From Bacillota bacterium (GTDB lineage: Bacteria > Bacillota > Clostridia > Christensenellales > WQRI01): DNA of 33,790 nucleotides. This document shows, one piece after another, positions 1 through 7,772 of this stretch. Under the pieces are notes generated by a model, which saw nothing but the letters and a program-made list of their open reading frames with translations, did no database searches and was not told the origin of the DNA. The DNA lies in the NCBI GenBank assembly GCA_009786825.1, contig WQRI01000011.1, positions 13 to 33,802 on the forward strand. The letters run 5' to 3'. Positions within the stretch are counted from its first letter, which is position 1. The number at the start of each line of letters is the position of its first letter. The position numbers and the translations under genes are program-made.

Positions 1-28
1 TATAAAAAAAAAAAAAGTCAAGCATATG

Positions 29-127
29 AACAAACTTTTAACAAATATTAACAACAAACTTTTATAGGTAAAATTAAACACAATTGTTTGTGGCAAAATT
101 AAAACTTAAAATTTAAAAAAGTTTGTT
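29..127. repeat. Three copies of a 12-bp motif upstream of a promoter
   Basis: The motif AACAAACTTTTA occurs at 29-40 and 53-64. An inverted copy with one mismatch (AAAAAGTTTGTT) occurs at 116-127. The inverted copy ends seven bases before the -35 box of the promoter at 135-163. Two direct copies plus one inverted copy next to a promoter fit an operator or activator array, but this is inference. The region is very AT-rich, so chance similarity is possible. Bases 1-134 contain no gene. Confidence 0.35.
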
Positions 128-134
128 AAAACGC

Positions 135-163
135 TTGCTTTTTTATTAAATTTATGTTAATAT
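135..163 (+). promoter_or_regulatory. Sigma-A-type promoter of the small secreted-peptide-like gene
   Basis: A -35 box TTGCTT (135-140) and a -10 box TAATAT (158-163) are separated by 17 bp. A TG dinucleotide at 155-156 makes an extended -10. The predicted transcription start is near 170, giving a leader of about 110 nt before the ATG at 280. Confidence 0.65.
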
Positions 164-180
164 ATATGTAATAATTAACG

Positions 181-233
181 AAACCGCTCTTTTAAAGCGG
201 TTTACCTTACTTGATTTGAAGCACACTTTGTGC
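181..233 (+). other. Two 5'-leader hairpins
   Basis: An 8-bp perfect stem (181-188 with 196-203, 7-nt loop) is followed by a 5-bp stem (221-225 with 229-233, 3-nt loop). Both lie in the predicted leader of the gene at 280. Neither is followed by a T-run, so they are not intrinsic terminators. They could stabilise the mRNA or be recognised by a regulator. I recognise no known riboswitch here. Confidence 0.4.
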
Positions 234-279
234 GTTTAGGTTAAAAATACAAATAACGAATATACAAAAGGGGGATATT

Positions 280-660
280 ATGGAAAAAACAAAATTAATT
301 TTACCAACAACTGGTGAAGAAATGGAAAAAGAGTATATGGCCAACATAGATGGTGGCTCTGGGTTTATGAATTTTATGAGCGGAAATGGGGGAAAGGCTG
401 TCCTTGCTGGACTTATGTTGCTGCCACTTGCAGGAGCATCATTTGGCGGGACAGCACCTGGTATGGAAAAAGTTACTGATAAAGGTGATGCTCTGCAGCG
501 CTTTGAAGGCTTAAGCGCTGGTCAACAAGCGCAAGTGCGAGAGTTGACAAATCCTGTCAGCGGTGACGTAACAGGTTGGGCGTTTCCTACAGAGGGTACA
601 CCAGGCACAAGGGGTGCTTTTTGGAAAGAAATCCCTCGGCGTCGCGGCGGTGGCGAATAG
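280..660 (+). CDS. Small exported-peptide-like protein with possible double-glycine leader
   Basis: This is a 126-residue protein that I cannot assign to a family. The first 26 residues look like a leader for a peptidase-containing ABC exporter. They end in IDGG (23-26) and have hydrophobic residues at -4 (I23), -7 (M20) and -12 (M15) relative to the predicted cut after G26. The usual glutamate at -8 is a tyrosine here. After the cut come a Gly/Met-rich hydrophobic stretch (27-58) that could insert in a membrane, and then a hydrophilic tail ending in a basic Arg/Gly cluster. There is no cysteine, so a lanthipeptide or disulfide peptide is excluded. The start has a strong ribosome-binding site (AAAGGGGG, 267-274). 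The gene has its own promoter and terminator and stands alone. No exporter or immunity gene is visible, but the window starts just upstream. It could be a bacteriocin-like or signalling peptide, or an unrelated small membrane protein. Confidence 0.6.
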   Translation: MEKTKLILPTTGEEMEKEYMANIDGGSGFMNFMSGNGGKAVLAGLMLLPLAGASFGGTAPGMEKVTDKGDALQRFEGLSAGQQAQVRELTNPVSGDVTGWAFPTEGTPGTRGAFWKEIPRRRGGGE

Positions 661-694
661 TAGAATCTGCTTAAATGCCACTTATAAAAAATTT

Positions 695-726
695 AAAAGA
701 CAGTTCAATTACGAACTGTCTTTTTT
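695..726. terminator. Bidirectional intrinsic terminator
   Basis: A 12-bp stem (695-706 with 713-724) has a 6-nt loop. It is followed by T-rich sequence on the plus strand and is preceded by A-rich sequence that serves the minus strand. It lies between the converging small peptide gene (ends 660) and zinc-ribbon gene (ends 740), so it can stop transcription from both sides. Confidence 0.85.
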
Positions 727-739
727 GATTTGCTTTGTT

Positions 740-1642
740 TTAAAAGTCGTCGTCATCGTCGTCTTCTTCATCTTCGTCGTCGTCTGCGCCGGCTAGGGCT
801 TCTATTTCGTCGTCATCTAGGTATTCGAAATCGTCTTCATCTTCGTGTACGTAAATTAATTCTTCTTCCTCTTCTTCTTCCTCTTCTTCTTCAATTTGAG
901 ATAGCAGTAAGATTTCTTCGTCATCTTCTTCTTCTGGAAGTTGGTCGTCGTCTAGATATCTGCGCCATTCGTCATCTTCTTCTTCTTGCCTTTTTAAAAG
1001 TTCTGCTTTTTCGCGCGCGCGCTGGTCGCACTTTGTACACATCTCTTCTTCTGGTGCCATAAAGCCACGCTTACAAACGCCGCAAAGCACCTTTTCTTCT
1101 TCTTCTAACCCTAGCGGACCGGAAGTTTGAGCAACGCAAACAGCGCAAACCTTTCCTTGCCCTTTAACCATATAATTTAAGTCGCACCTTGGGCATTTTA
1201 CAAACTCTTTTGGCTTTGTATCTTTTTTAGCATCTTTTTGCTTAGCATCTTGCGGTGCTACCTTAGGTGCTACTTTAGTTGTAGGCTTTACAGCAGATGC
1301 CTTAGTTGTAGGTTTTGCTGTTGTTGCAACCGCCTTTGCCGTAGGCTTTGCTGTTGTAGTAGTTGCCTTTTCTGTTGGTTTTACCGTAGGTGCTTTTGAG
1401 GCAGGGGTTGCTGATGCTTTTGCCGTTACTACTTTTGCTGTAGTTGTTGCCTTTACTGCTGTAGTTGCCTTTGGTGTTGCTACTTTTGGCGCTGGTGCTT
1501 TTTCTGCGCTTGTAGGTGCTACTTTATCTACAACCTTAGTTTTAGTTGCTGCTGCCTTTTTGCTTTCTTTTTTGGCAATTTTTTCTGCCTTTTTTTCTTG
1601 CTTTGCTTTTTCTTTTAATGCCTTTTTGTCTTCTTTAGACAT
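740..1642 (-). CDS. Zinc-ribbon protein with lysine-rich N-terminus and acidic C-terminus
   Basis: This 300-residue protein has three parts. Residues 1-148 are Lys/Ala/Thr/Pro-rich and resemble histone H1-like tails. Residues 149-208 hold two probable zinc knuckles: C150, C153, C166, C169, and C187, C190, C202, C205. Residues 215-300 are strongly acidic, with a run of about 11 Glu (251-261) and an Asp-rich end finishing in Phe. I do not recognise a named family. The start at 1642 is preferred over an upstream ATG at 1660 because AGAGGA sits about 6 nt before it. The gene lies downstream of ftsH but has its own TTGACA/TAAAAT promoter. The bases encode the tails as near-perfect trinucleotide repeats, which could vary in length by slippage. 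A role in nucleic-acid binding or as a nucleoid or RNA-polymerase accessory protein is inference only. Confidence 0.75.
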   Translation of the reverse strand: MSKEDKKALKEKAKQEKKAEKIAKKESKKAAATKTKVVDKVAPTSAEKAPAPKVATPKATTAVKATTTAKVVTAKASATPASKAPTVKPTEKATTTTAKPTAKAVATTAKPTTKASAVKPTTKVAPKVAPQDAKQKDAKKDTKPKEFVKCPRCDLNYMVKGQGKVCAVCVAQTSGPLGLEEEEKVLCGVCKRGFMAPEEEMCTKCDQRAREKAELLKRQEEEDDEWRRYLDDDQLPEEEDDEEILLLSQIEEEEEEEEEEELIYVHEDEDDFEYLDDDEIEALAGADDDEDEEDDDDDDF

Positions 1643-1720
1643 AATTCCTCTATCCCGCATAGTGCTTTGCTATCTGCTTAATATGTGAAATTTTAGATAT
1701 GCACACATCTAACACTATGC

Positions 1721-1749
1721 ATTTTAGTACAAAACTAAAAATTTGTCAA
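1721..1749 (-). promoter_or_regulatory. Consensus sigma-A promoter of the zinc-ribbon gene
   Basis: On the minus strand TTGACA (1744-1749) and TAAAAT (1721-1726) are separated by exactly 17 bp. This is among the closest matches to consensus in the window and suggests strong constitutive expression of the downstream gene. Confidence 0.8.
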
Positions 1750-1794
1750 CTGTTTTTCACTACTTTTTTGTAGAAATTTTGATAGTACAAAAAC

Positions 1795-4368
1795 CTATTG
1801 GTTAGTCTCGCCTTTGTCGTCTTCGTTTTTGTCTGACTTTTTTTCGTCCGATTTTTTTATTTTTACTGTTACTTTGGTTTTGTTTGTAGCATCTTTAGCG
1901 CCTTTGGTTGCTGAGCCATCTTTTTTTGTGGTAGTCTTCTTTTTTTGCTTTGGCTGACTTTCTTGCTCTGTGTTTTGATTTACGCTTTGATGGTCTGCTT
2001 GCTGGCTCGCGTTCTGGTCTGTTTGCTGTACTTGCTGGTCTACCTGCTGTACGCTTTGGTCTGGTTGTTGCTGTACTTGGTGCTGAGCCTGCTCTCCCAC
2101 ATTATTTTGTTGCCCTACTTGTTGGCTTTGTTGGTCTGCTTGTTGTTGCCCGAAATTATTGTTTTGCTGTTGCTCGTTAAACCAGTTTTGCGCATTAGGG
2201 TTAAAGTGCGGTGGGTACTGATTATTGTGTGGTTGATTGCCGTAATTTTGATTGCCCTGATTATTATTATATGGTGGGAACTGTCCTTGATTTGTATTGT
2301 TGTAAGGCGGGAACTGCCCTTGGTGATTGTTACCACTATTGTTAATGTTATTATTTGGTGGTGGTGGGAAGCCGCCGCCTTGTCCGCCGCCAAACTCCCA
2401 CGGCATTTGACCGCCCATTTGCTGAAGCCTTTGTTGCTCTAGCATTCTTCTATGTTCGTCTTCGCGCCTTCTCTCTTCGTCTCTTATTCTGTACTCTCTT
2501 TCTCTTTGCTCTATAAATTCTATAACCTCTGTGTGCGTTTTGCCATCCATTAAAAGTTGAATTTCTTCTTGGAAAATTGTCTCTTTTTCAACCAGTACGC
2601 GCGCCATATTGTCCATTATCTTACGCTTTTTAGTAAGAATTTCTGTTGCCCTTTTGTGCGCCGCTAGTAGTATTGCCTTAACCTCTTTATCTACAATGCC
2701 GCTTAAATGCTCACTCATACCATTGCCTGAAACAAAGTCGCGACCTAAGAAAACCTCTTGCCCGCTGTTTAAACTCATAGGTCCTATAATGTCTGACATA
2801 CCCCATTCCGTTACCATAGACTTAGCAATTTGCGTAGCACGCTGAATATCACTTACAGCCCCCGTGGTCACATCTTTTATAACAATTTCTTCTGCCACGC
2901 GCCCGCCAAGCGTCATTGCTAGCATATCGTTAAGTTTGTTTTTAGACATATGCATATCATCGCCCTCTGGTCTGAACATCGCATAGCCTGCCGCCATACC
3001 GCGCGGAATTATGCTTATCTCGTGAACCGGGTCGCCATACTCTACACTCATACCAACAATCGCGTGACCTGCCTCGTGGAACGCCGTTACGCGCTTGTCT
3101 TGCTCTGTTATAACGCGAGACTTCTTTTTTGGTCCCATTAACACCTTGCCTACTGCATCTGTGATATCTTCCATTGTGATTGTAGCACGCTCTGAACGCG
3201 CCGCAAAAATTGCCGCTTCGTTTAAAAGGTTTTCTATATCAGCGCCCGCAAAACCCGCCGTAAGCCTTGCAAGCTGGCGGAAGTCTACCGTTGGGTCTAG
3301 TGGCTTATTTCTTGCGTGAACCTTTATTATAGCCTCTCTGCCCTTAACATCTGGCTTGTGAACGTAAACTTGTCTGTCGAATCTGCCCGGGCGCAAAAGC
3401 GCTGGGTCTAATACATCGCTTCTGTTTGTTGCCGCTAAAACTATTATGCCCTCGTTTGTCTCGAAGCCGTCCATTTGTACTAGTAATTGGTTTAGGGTTT
3501 GCTCTCTCTCATCGTGTCCGCCACCCATACCCGTACCGCGCTGTCTACCAACCGCGTCTATCTCATCTATAAATATAATGCACGGAACATTCTTTTTTGC
3601 TTGCTCGAATAAGTCGCGTACTCTAGACGCACCAACACCAACAAACATCTCTACGAAGTCTGAGCCACTTATTGTGAAAAACGGCACGCTTGCCTCGCCC
3701 GCAACCGCTTTTGCTAGTAATGTTTTACCAGTACCCGGCGGACCGACAAGTAAAACCCCTTTCGGAATTCTAGCGCCCACGTTTAAAAAACGTTGCGGAA
3801 CTTTTAAAAAGTCTACAATCTCTTTAAGCTCTTCCTTCTCTTCATCTGCGCCCGCTACGTCTGTAAACCTAACTTTTGTTGTGTCTACTTGGCGCGCCTT
3901 AGTGCGCCCGAACGACATCGCTCTGCCCCCGCCCGCGTGCATATTTCTTATAATTACAAAAATGATTATAAAAAACAACACGGCTAAAAGCAACGGGAAA
4001 ATATTCCAAAACCAACTGTTTTGAGTTGGGTCTATAAAGTAGATTTCTAGGTTGGCAAAATTTGTCTCTGCTACGTTGTATGTGTCGCCGTACCAATCGT
4101 ACTCGCTTGCAAACCAATCTAGGCGGTCTCTTATAATAATTCTGTTTACGATAACAACTGCGTTGTCTCTGTTAGAATCTAAAAAGACTATGGTCGTGCG
4201 CTCTGCCGCTACGTTAACCCTTTTTACGCTTCCGCTTTTAATTTGGTTTTGAAACTCTGAGTAAGAAATTTCGTTGTTGCCACTTGGGCTAAATAATACA
4301 GACAGCAAGTATATAATTAATACTACGCTACCTACTATAAATATAAATCTTAATACGCCTCTTCTCAT
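1795..4368 (-). CDS. ftsH: ATP-dependent zinc metalloprotease FtsH with long Q/N-rich tail
   Basis: FtsH is a membrane-anchored hexameric AAA+ protease that degrades misassembled membrane proteins and regulatory proteins. Membrane helices lie at about 7-25 and 118-141 with an extracytoplasmic domain between. The AAA module shows Walker A GPPGTGKT (209-216), the pore motif FVG (242-244), Walker B ending D268-E269, and the second region of homology with arginine fingers R326 and R329. The protease has HEAGH (431-435) and a third zinc ligand at D507. The start is ATG with GGAG eight nt upstream. The protein has 857 residues, whereas most FtsH have about 610-700. Residues ~650-810 are an Asn/Gln/Pro/Gly-rich low-complexity tail, followed by a Lys-rich end (~811-857). 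All catalytic residues are present, so the enzyme should be active. The tail's role is unknown. Confidence 0.97.
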   Translation of the reverse strand: MRRGVLRFIFIVGSVVLIIYLLSVLFSPSGNNEISYSEFQNQIKSGSVKRVNVAAERTTIVFLDSNRDNAVVIVNRIIIRDRLDWFASEYDWYGDTYNVAETNFANLEIYFIDPTQNSWFWNIFPLLLAVLFFIIIFVIIRNMHAGGGRAMSFGRTKARQVDTTKVRFTDVAGADEEKEELKEIVDFLKVPQRFLNVGARIPKGVLLVGPPGTGKTLLAKAVAGEASVPFFTISGSDFVEMFVGVGASRVRDLFEQAKKNVPCIIFIDEIDAVGRQRGTGMGGGHDEREQTLNQLLVQMDGFETNEGIIVLAATNRSDVLDPALLRPGRFDRQVYVHKPDVKGREAIIKVHARNKPLDPTVDFRQLARLTAGFAGADIENLLNEAAIFAARSERATITMEDITDAVGKVLMGPKKKSRVITEQDKRVTAFHEAGHAIVGMSVEYGDPVHEISIIPRGMAAGYAMFRPEGDDMHMSKNKLNDMLAMTLGGRVAEEIVIKDVTTGAVSDIQRATQIAKSMVTEWGMSDIIGPMSLNSGQEVFLGRDFVSGNGMSEHLSGIVDKEVKAILLAAHKRATEILTKKRKIMDNMARVLVEKETIFQEEIQLLMDGKTHTEVIEFIEQREREYRIRDEERRREDEHRRMLEQQRLQQMGGQMPWEFGGGQGGGFPPPPNNNINNSGNNHQGQFPPYNNTNQGQFPPYNNNQGNQNYGNQPHNNQYPPHFNPNAQNWFNEQQQNNNFGQQQADQQSQQVGQQNNVGEQAQHQVQQQPDQSVQQVDQQVQQTDQNASQQADHQSVNQNTEQESQPKQKKKTTTKKDGSATKGAKDATNKTKVTVKIKKSDEKKSDKNEDDKGETNQ

Positions 4369-4381
4369 TTATTCTCCAACA

Positions 4382-4398
4382 CGCTTGCTAGGCAAGCG
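4382..4398 (-). other. Hairpin just upstream of the ftsH ribosome-binding site
   Basis: A perfect 7-bp stem (4382-4388 with 4392-4398) with a 3-nt loop lies about 13 nt before the ftsH start, immediately 5' of its GGAG. It could affect translation initiation or mRNA stability. It is not followed by a T-run. Confidence 0.45.
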
Positions 4399-4490
4399 AA
4401 TGAATAATGAATAATTAATAATGAATAATTGTTGCACCGCTATCGCTTAAATAATTTGCAATTACCCATAATATTCACATTGTCAATCTC
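4399..4490. repeat. Degenerate heptad-repeat intergenic element in the ftsH leader
   Basis: The left part (4399-4431) is built of TAATGAA-like 7-mers. Next comes GTTGCACCGCTATCGCTT (4431-4448), which matches the hairpin-type core end at 17815. Then comes CCCATAATATTCACATTGTC, a diverged reverse complement of the core motif shared by the other elements. The second heptad arm is missing, so this copy is decayed or one-armed. It lies inside the predicted 5' untranslated leader of ftsH. Confidence 0.55.
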
Positions 4491-4493
4491 TAT

Positions 4494-4522
4494 ATAATAT
4501 CACAAACTGATAAAAATGTAAA
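4494..4522 (-). promoter_or_regulatory. ftsH promoter
   Basis: On the minus strand TTTACA (4517-4522) and TATTAT (4494-4499) are 17 bp apart, with TG one base upstream of the -10. The transcript would start near 4487, giving a ~120-nt leader that includes the decayed heptad element and a hairpin. No CIRCE or other heat-shock operator is visible. Confidence 0.65.
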
Positions 4523-4541
4523 GCGTATAGCAAAATTTCTT

Positions 4542-4569
4542 AAAAAAAGTCGAGTGCCTAGTTAGGCTC
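4542..4569 (-). terminator. Possible terminator after the two-helix membrane protein gene
   Basis: On the minus strand an imperfect stem (4552-4569) overlapping the stop codon is followed by a run of seven T (4542-4548). The stem is short, with a mismatch or bulge, so strength is uncertain. Confidence 0.45.
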
Positions 4570-5223
4570 TAAACTTATGTCATCTAACGCTTTATCTTTA
4601 TGATACTCTAAAAAATTGTGGGCTATGTCTATAAAATTGTTATAAAGCCTTATATATTCTTCAAACATAATATCGCGCTCTCCCCCGCTTTGTAAGTATA
4701 ACTTTGTAAGCGTGTTTAAGTTAGTAAAAAAAACATTTGGCGGGCTATTTTGATTTGTGTGGTTTTTGTATGTGTTTTGAGAGTTGCCGTGTTTTAAAAT
4801 ATAGTCCGTGCCAAAAAATAGTTTTAGTTTGTTGTTAATAGCGTAATAAATACGCGTGCGCTGTTCTATGGTTTTGTTGCTTGCTTTAGATACACACAAA
4901 TAATCCAGCGTGTCCCACACTATGCTCTCTAGTTTTTCTAGCCACTTTTCTTTTTTAAGTCGCTCGTGCATTGCTTTAAATTCATCTTTTTGACCCTTGG
5001 CTTGCACCTTATGCGTAAAATACACTCCGCCAAATGTAGCAGCCCCGCCAACGCAAGCGCCCGTAAAAACCAAAAACTGCTCTGCCGGCAACCCCAGCGC
5101 AAGCCCATAAAAAATATAATAAACCACAACAATACTAACAACACTAAGCCCTACAATCAAAAGCCAAGTAACTATGTGCTTAAACACACCCGCCGAACTT
5201 AAAAAACCCTTCAACTTACCCAT
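4558..5223 (-). CDS. Membrane protein of unknown function, two N-terminal helices
   Basis: I do not recognise a family for this 221-residue protein. Two hydrophobic helices (about 17-43 and 46-70) are followed by a charged, probably helical cytoplasmic domain (75-221) with many Lys/Glu and aromatic residues. A possible coiled coil spans 73-100 (KGQKDEFKAM onward). There is no signal peptide, lipobox or enzyme motif. Two helices followed by a cytosolic helical domain is common among small bacterial membrane proteins of unknown function, including some phage-defence effectors, but nothing here supports such a role. The ribosome-binding site (AGGTG) is very close to the ATG. The gene stands alone between terminators. 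Confidence 0.75.
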   Translation of the reverse strand: MGKLKGFLSSAGVFKHIVTWLLIVGLSVVSIVVVYYIFYGLALGLPAEQFLVFTGACVGGAATFGGVYFTHKVQAKGQKDEFKAMHERLKKEKWLEKLESIVWDTLDYLCVSKASNKTIEQRTRIYYAINNKLKLFFGTDYILKHGNSQNTYKNHTNQNSPPNVFFTNLNTLTKLYLQSGGERDIMFEEYIRLYNNFIDIAHNFLEYHKDKALDDISLEPN

Positions 5224-5245
5224 TCACCTAGTATTCCCAAAACAC

Positions 5246-5288
5246 AAAAAAAATTGCCCACCAAAAAAACATTGTGAGCAATTTTTTT
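5246..5288. terminator. Bidirectional intrinsic terminator downstream of pgk-tpiA
   Basis: AAAAAAATTGC at 5247-5257 pairs with GCAATTTTTTT at 5278-5288 around a 20-nt loop that can pair further (CAC with GTG). A/T runs on both sides allow termination in either direction. It ends the minus-strand pgk-tpiA transcript. Bases 5289-5411 between it and the structured repeat contain no gene, promoter or structure I can support. Confidence 0.7.
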
Positions 5289-5411
5289 ATGACCTAAGAA
5301 ATATAGTTTCCTCGTACAAGAAAACCGAGCCTCAAGCGAGAGACTAAGAAGTCAACTTTTTTAAATACCACTTTTACCAATGAGCCAAAAAAGCTCTATG
5401 CGCAACCGAGT

Positions 5412-5537
5412 AAAAAAGTGCTAGGTGCAAGGCAAGACAAGGAGAGTGGCGGATTTTCAAGGGAGCGTACTAATTGTACGTGACCGCAGAAAACCGTAAC
5501 GCTCGACGAAGTATTGCGCCGCACATAGCGCTTTTTT
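5412..5537. repeat. Structured interspersed repeat, copy 1
   Basis: This ~126-nt element is homologous to the one at 10876-11000. Its ends pair over 17 positions with one G/A mismatch (5412-5428 with 5521-5537). A second helix pairs 5444-5448 with 5500-5504. The apex is GCGTAC (5465-5470) with GTACGT (5476-5481) and a 5-nt loop. The outer stem overlaps the tpiA stop codon, so on the minus strand the element is in the tpiA 3' region. It could be a 3'-UTR structure, a mobile palindromic repeat or a non-coding RNA. Confidence 0.75.
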
Positions 5538-6279
5538 AACTTTTCTTCTCGATAACCCCTAATATCTTTAACACTTCGTCTGGGTCTACTGAGGCGCCGC
5601 CTACTAGTGCGCCGTCTATGTTTGCTACGCGTATGAAGTCTGCTATGTTGTTTGCTTTAATGCTTCCGCCGTAAATTACTGGCACTACTACAAACGGATA
5701 CATATCGTCTGTTATGCACTTTATGTGGGCTATAACATCGCTTGCAACTATTGGCGTAGCCGCGTGACCCGTGCCTATTGCCCATATAGGCTCGTACGCA
5801 ACAACAAGCGTCTCGCCCGCTACTCTCTCATCTATGCACTCTTCTAGTTGCTTTTTAAGTACGGCATTTGTTTTGTTAGTTTTGTATGCCTTTTCATCTT
5901 CGCCAATACAAAGTATTGCTATAAGCCCCGCCTTTTGTGCAGCTAGAATTTTTTCTTTAACATCTGCGTTTTTAAGTTTGTGGCGCGCCCTAACTTCAGA
6001 GTGACCAATAATTGCATACTTAACGCCCATACTTGCCAAAAGTTCTGCACTTACTTCGCCCGTGTGCGCACCAACCGGGAGCGCCGACACATCTTGCACG
6101 CCAACTTCTATGTCCGTGCCTTTAAACCACTCTATAGCGTCTTTCAAAATGGGATAAGGCGGACACACAACAATTTTAGCATTAGCGTCTGCCATAGTTT
6201 TTACGGCATCTAACAAATTTAAAGCCGTGTCGTAAGTAACTTTGCTTTTCCAATTAAGAATAAGGTATTTTTGTTTCAT
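5536..6279 (-). CDS. tpiA: Triose-phosphate isomerase
   Basis: TpiA interconverts dihydroxyacetone phosphate and glyceraldehyde-3-phosphate in the cytosol as a dimer. At 247 residues it has normal family length. The active-site residues are visible: N9 and K11 in NWKSK, the electrophile H93 in GHSE, the general base E163 in AYEPIWAIGTG, the flexible loop 6 after it, and the phosphate-binding YGGS (203-206) and VGGAS (226-230). The ATG has AGGAG eight nt upstream. It lies 105 bp downstream of pgk on the same strand and is probably co-transcribed with it. Two hairpins lie in the spacer. The stop codon overlaps a structured repeat. Confidence 0.97.
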   Translation of the reverse strand: MKQKYLILNWKSKVTYDTALNLLDAVKTMADANAKIVVCPPYPILKDAIEWFKGTDIEVGVQDVSALPVGAHTGEVSAELLASMGVKYAIIGHSEVRARHKLKNADVKEKILAAQKAGLIAILCIGEDEKAYKTNKTNAVLKKQLEECIDERVAGETLVVAYEPIWAIGTGHAATPIVASDVIAHIKCITDDMYPFVVVPVIYGGSIKANNIADFIRVANIDGALVGGASVDPDEVLKILGVIEKKS

Positions 6280-6296
6280 AATGTTGTTCTCCTGTT

Positions 6297-6353
6297 GGGG
6301 AAAACTTTTGAAAAAGTTTTCCCCAAACCCCTTTCAAAACTTTTTGAAATGTG
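6297..6353 (-). other. Tandem hairpins between pgk and tpiA
   Basis: A perfect 12-bp stem with 4-nt loop (6297-6308 with 6313-6324) sits directly upstream of the tpiA ribosome-binding site on the minus strand. A second 8-bp stem (TTTCAAAA with TTTTGAAA) lies at about 6333-6350. Neither is followed by a clear T-run before tpiA, so an mRNA-processing or stability role in adjusting Pgk:TpiA ratio is more likely than full termination. That role is inference. Confidence 0.55.
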
Positions 6354-6384
6354 GGTAGTTTATATTACATTTTTAAATTTAAAA

Positions 6385-7764
6385 TTATTTTAGCGCGGCG
6401 AAGCCGGGTAGTTCTTTGCCCTCTAGGTATTCTAGGCTTGCGCCACCGCCTGTTGATATGTGATAGAAGTAATTGTCTAGTTTAAATTTTGTTACTGCTG
6501 CGGCAGAATCACCACCGCCTACTATTACTTTTTTTGTTGTAAACTGTTTGGTGTTGGTTGCGCCCTTGCCGTTTGCGTTAGCATTTGCCACATTTACACT
6601 TGCCCCTTTGAAAGTTGCTTTCTTGCCCTTTAGTTTGGCTAGCGCTTTTGCTATTTGTTTTGTGCCGTTTGCAAATTGTTTAATCTCGAATACGCCCATC
6701 GGACCATTCCAAAATACTGTGTTTGCATTTTTGATGTGGGTTTTAAAAAGCTTTACTGTTTTTTTGCCAATATCAAGCCCCATATACTCTGGCGGAATGC
6801 CTGCCTTAAGTTCAAATGTTTTTGCCTTTGCATTTTTATTAAACTCTACAGCGCACACAAAATCTACCGGCAAAACTATATTAACACCCTTTTGCTCTGC
6901 TTTTTCAAGTAGACTGCTTGCTAGTTCTAACTTATCGTTTTCTACTTTAGATTTGCCAATACCCGCGCCCCGCGCCTTTAAAAATGTGAACGCCATAGCG
7001 CCACCAATTAAAAGCGTGTCTGCCGTATCTAACAGCGCATTAATAACACCTATCTTATCAGACACCTTACTGCCACCCAAAACAACCACAAAGGGCTTTT
7101 TTGGGCTTTTACGCAAATGGTTTAGTATGGCTAACTCACGCTCTATCAAAAAGCCTATACCCGCAACGTGTTCTATGTCTGCTTGCTCTGCCTTTAATTG
7201 CGCGTTTTCTTTAACATAGCCAACCATTATGGCTGTGCTTGCGTGCGCTCTGTGAGATGTGCCGAAAGCATCGTTTACGTAAATTTCTATATCTTTTGCT
7301 AACTCTTTTGCAAAGGTAGGACACGCCTCTGTCTCCCTTTCGTAAAAGCGTACATTCTCTAAAACTAAAGCCTCGCCACTTTGCAATTGTTTTTTTGCTT
7401 TGTCTACCGCCTCGCCATAACAATCGTCTACAAACTGTACGTTATAGCCCGAGTAAGAATTTTGTGTGGGTTGCGCGTATACAGAAGTTGCTTTTTTAGA
7501 CTTTTTACGCTCACCATCAAGCGCATCTTGTATATACAAAAACACCTTATAAAGCGAATATCTGTTATCCTTACCCTTAGGTCGCCCTAGGTGAGAGCAT
7601 ATAACAAGCCTAGCCCCATTTGCAAGCAAATACTCTATTGTTGGCAGGCTCTCATCTATGCGCCTTGCGTCCGTTATGTTGCCTTCACTATCTTGCACAA
7701 TGTTTAAATCTAGGCGCAAAAACACAAGTTTATTTTTAACATCTAATTGTTTTAATGTTACCAT
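6385..7764 (-). CDS. pgk: Phosphoglycerate kinase with several inserts
   Basis: Pgk transfers phosphate from 1,3-bisphosphoglycerate to ADP in glycolysis. Family motifs are present: RLDLN (17-21), SHLGRP (57-62), LENVRF (135-140), NDAFG (164-168), GGSKVSDKIGV (230-240), WNGPMGVFE (352-360) and GGGDSAA (417-423). The protein has 459 residues against a usual ~395. The extra length comes from inserts at about 85-106, 186-196 and a Lys/Ala/Asn-rich one at 378-411 just before the nucleotide-binding loop. All catalytic segments are intact. There is no ribosome-binding site, and the promoter lies only 8 nt from the ATG, so the mRNA is probably leaderless. It is followed by tpiA. Confidence 0.97.
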   Translation of the reverse strand: MVTLKQLDVKNKLVFLRLDLNIVQDSEGNITDARRIDESLPTIEYLLANGARLVICSHLGRPKGKDNRYSLYKVFLYIQDALDGERKKSKKATSVYAQPTQNSYSGYNVQFVDDCYGEAVDKAKKQLQSGEALVLENVRFYERETEACPTFAKELAKDIEIYVNDAFGTSHRAHASTAIMVGYVKENAQLKAEQADIEHVAGIGFLIERELAILNHLRKSPKKPFVVVLGGSKVSDKIGVINALLDTADTLLIGGAMAFTFLKARGAGIGKSKVENDKLELASSLLEKAEQKGVNIVLPVDFVCAVEFNKNAKAKTFELKAGIPPEYMGLDIGKKTVKLFKTHIKNANTVFWNGPMGVFEIKQFANGTKQIAKALAKLKGKKATFKGASVNVANANANGKGATNTKQFTTKKVIVGGGDSAAAVTKFKLDNYFYHISTGGGASLEYLEGKELPGFAALK

Positions 7765-7772
7765 ACAAATTT

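Noticed and set aside
730-1062. Arg/Leu-rich plus-strand frame opposite the zinc-ribbon gene
   Set aside because: It is an antisense image of the Asp/Glu repeat codons and lacks initiation signals.
2115-2393. 92-residue minus-strand frame in another frame within ftsH
   Set aside because: It lies wholly within the low-complexity ftsH tail and reads Thr/Ile/Lys-rich frame-shifted sequence. The ftsH frame is continuous with a conserved enzyme.
1945-2442. 165-residue plus-strand open frame opposite the ftsH tail
   Set aside because: It is a by-product of the Q/N-rich codons of ftsH read in reverse, giving Leu/Val-rich low-complexity sequence. It has no ribosome-binding site or promoter.
4558-5223. 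Phage-defence effector (two helices plus cytosolic domain)
   Set aside because: The architecture is compatible, but there is no defence partner gene nearby and no recognisable effector motif, so no such function is claimed.
6473-7219. 248-residue plus-strand frame opposite pgk
   Set aside because: It is an antisense shadow of a highly conserved enzyme and has no initiation signals.
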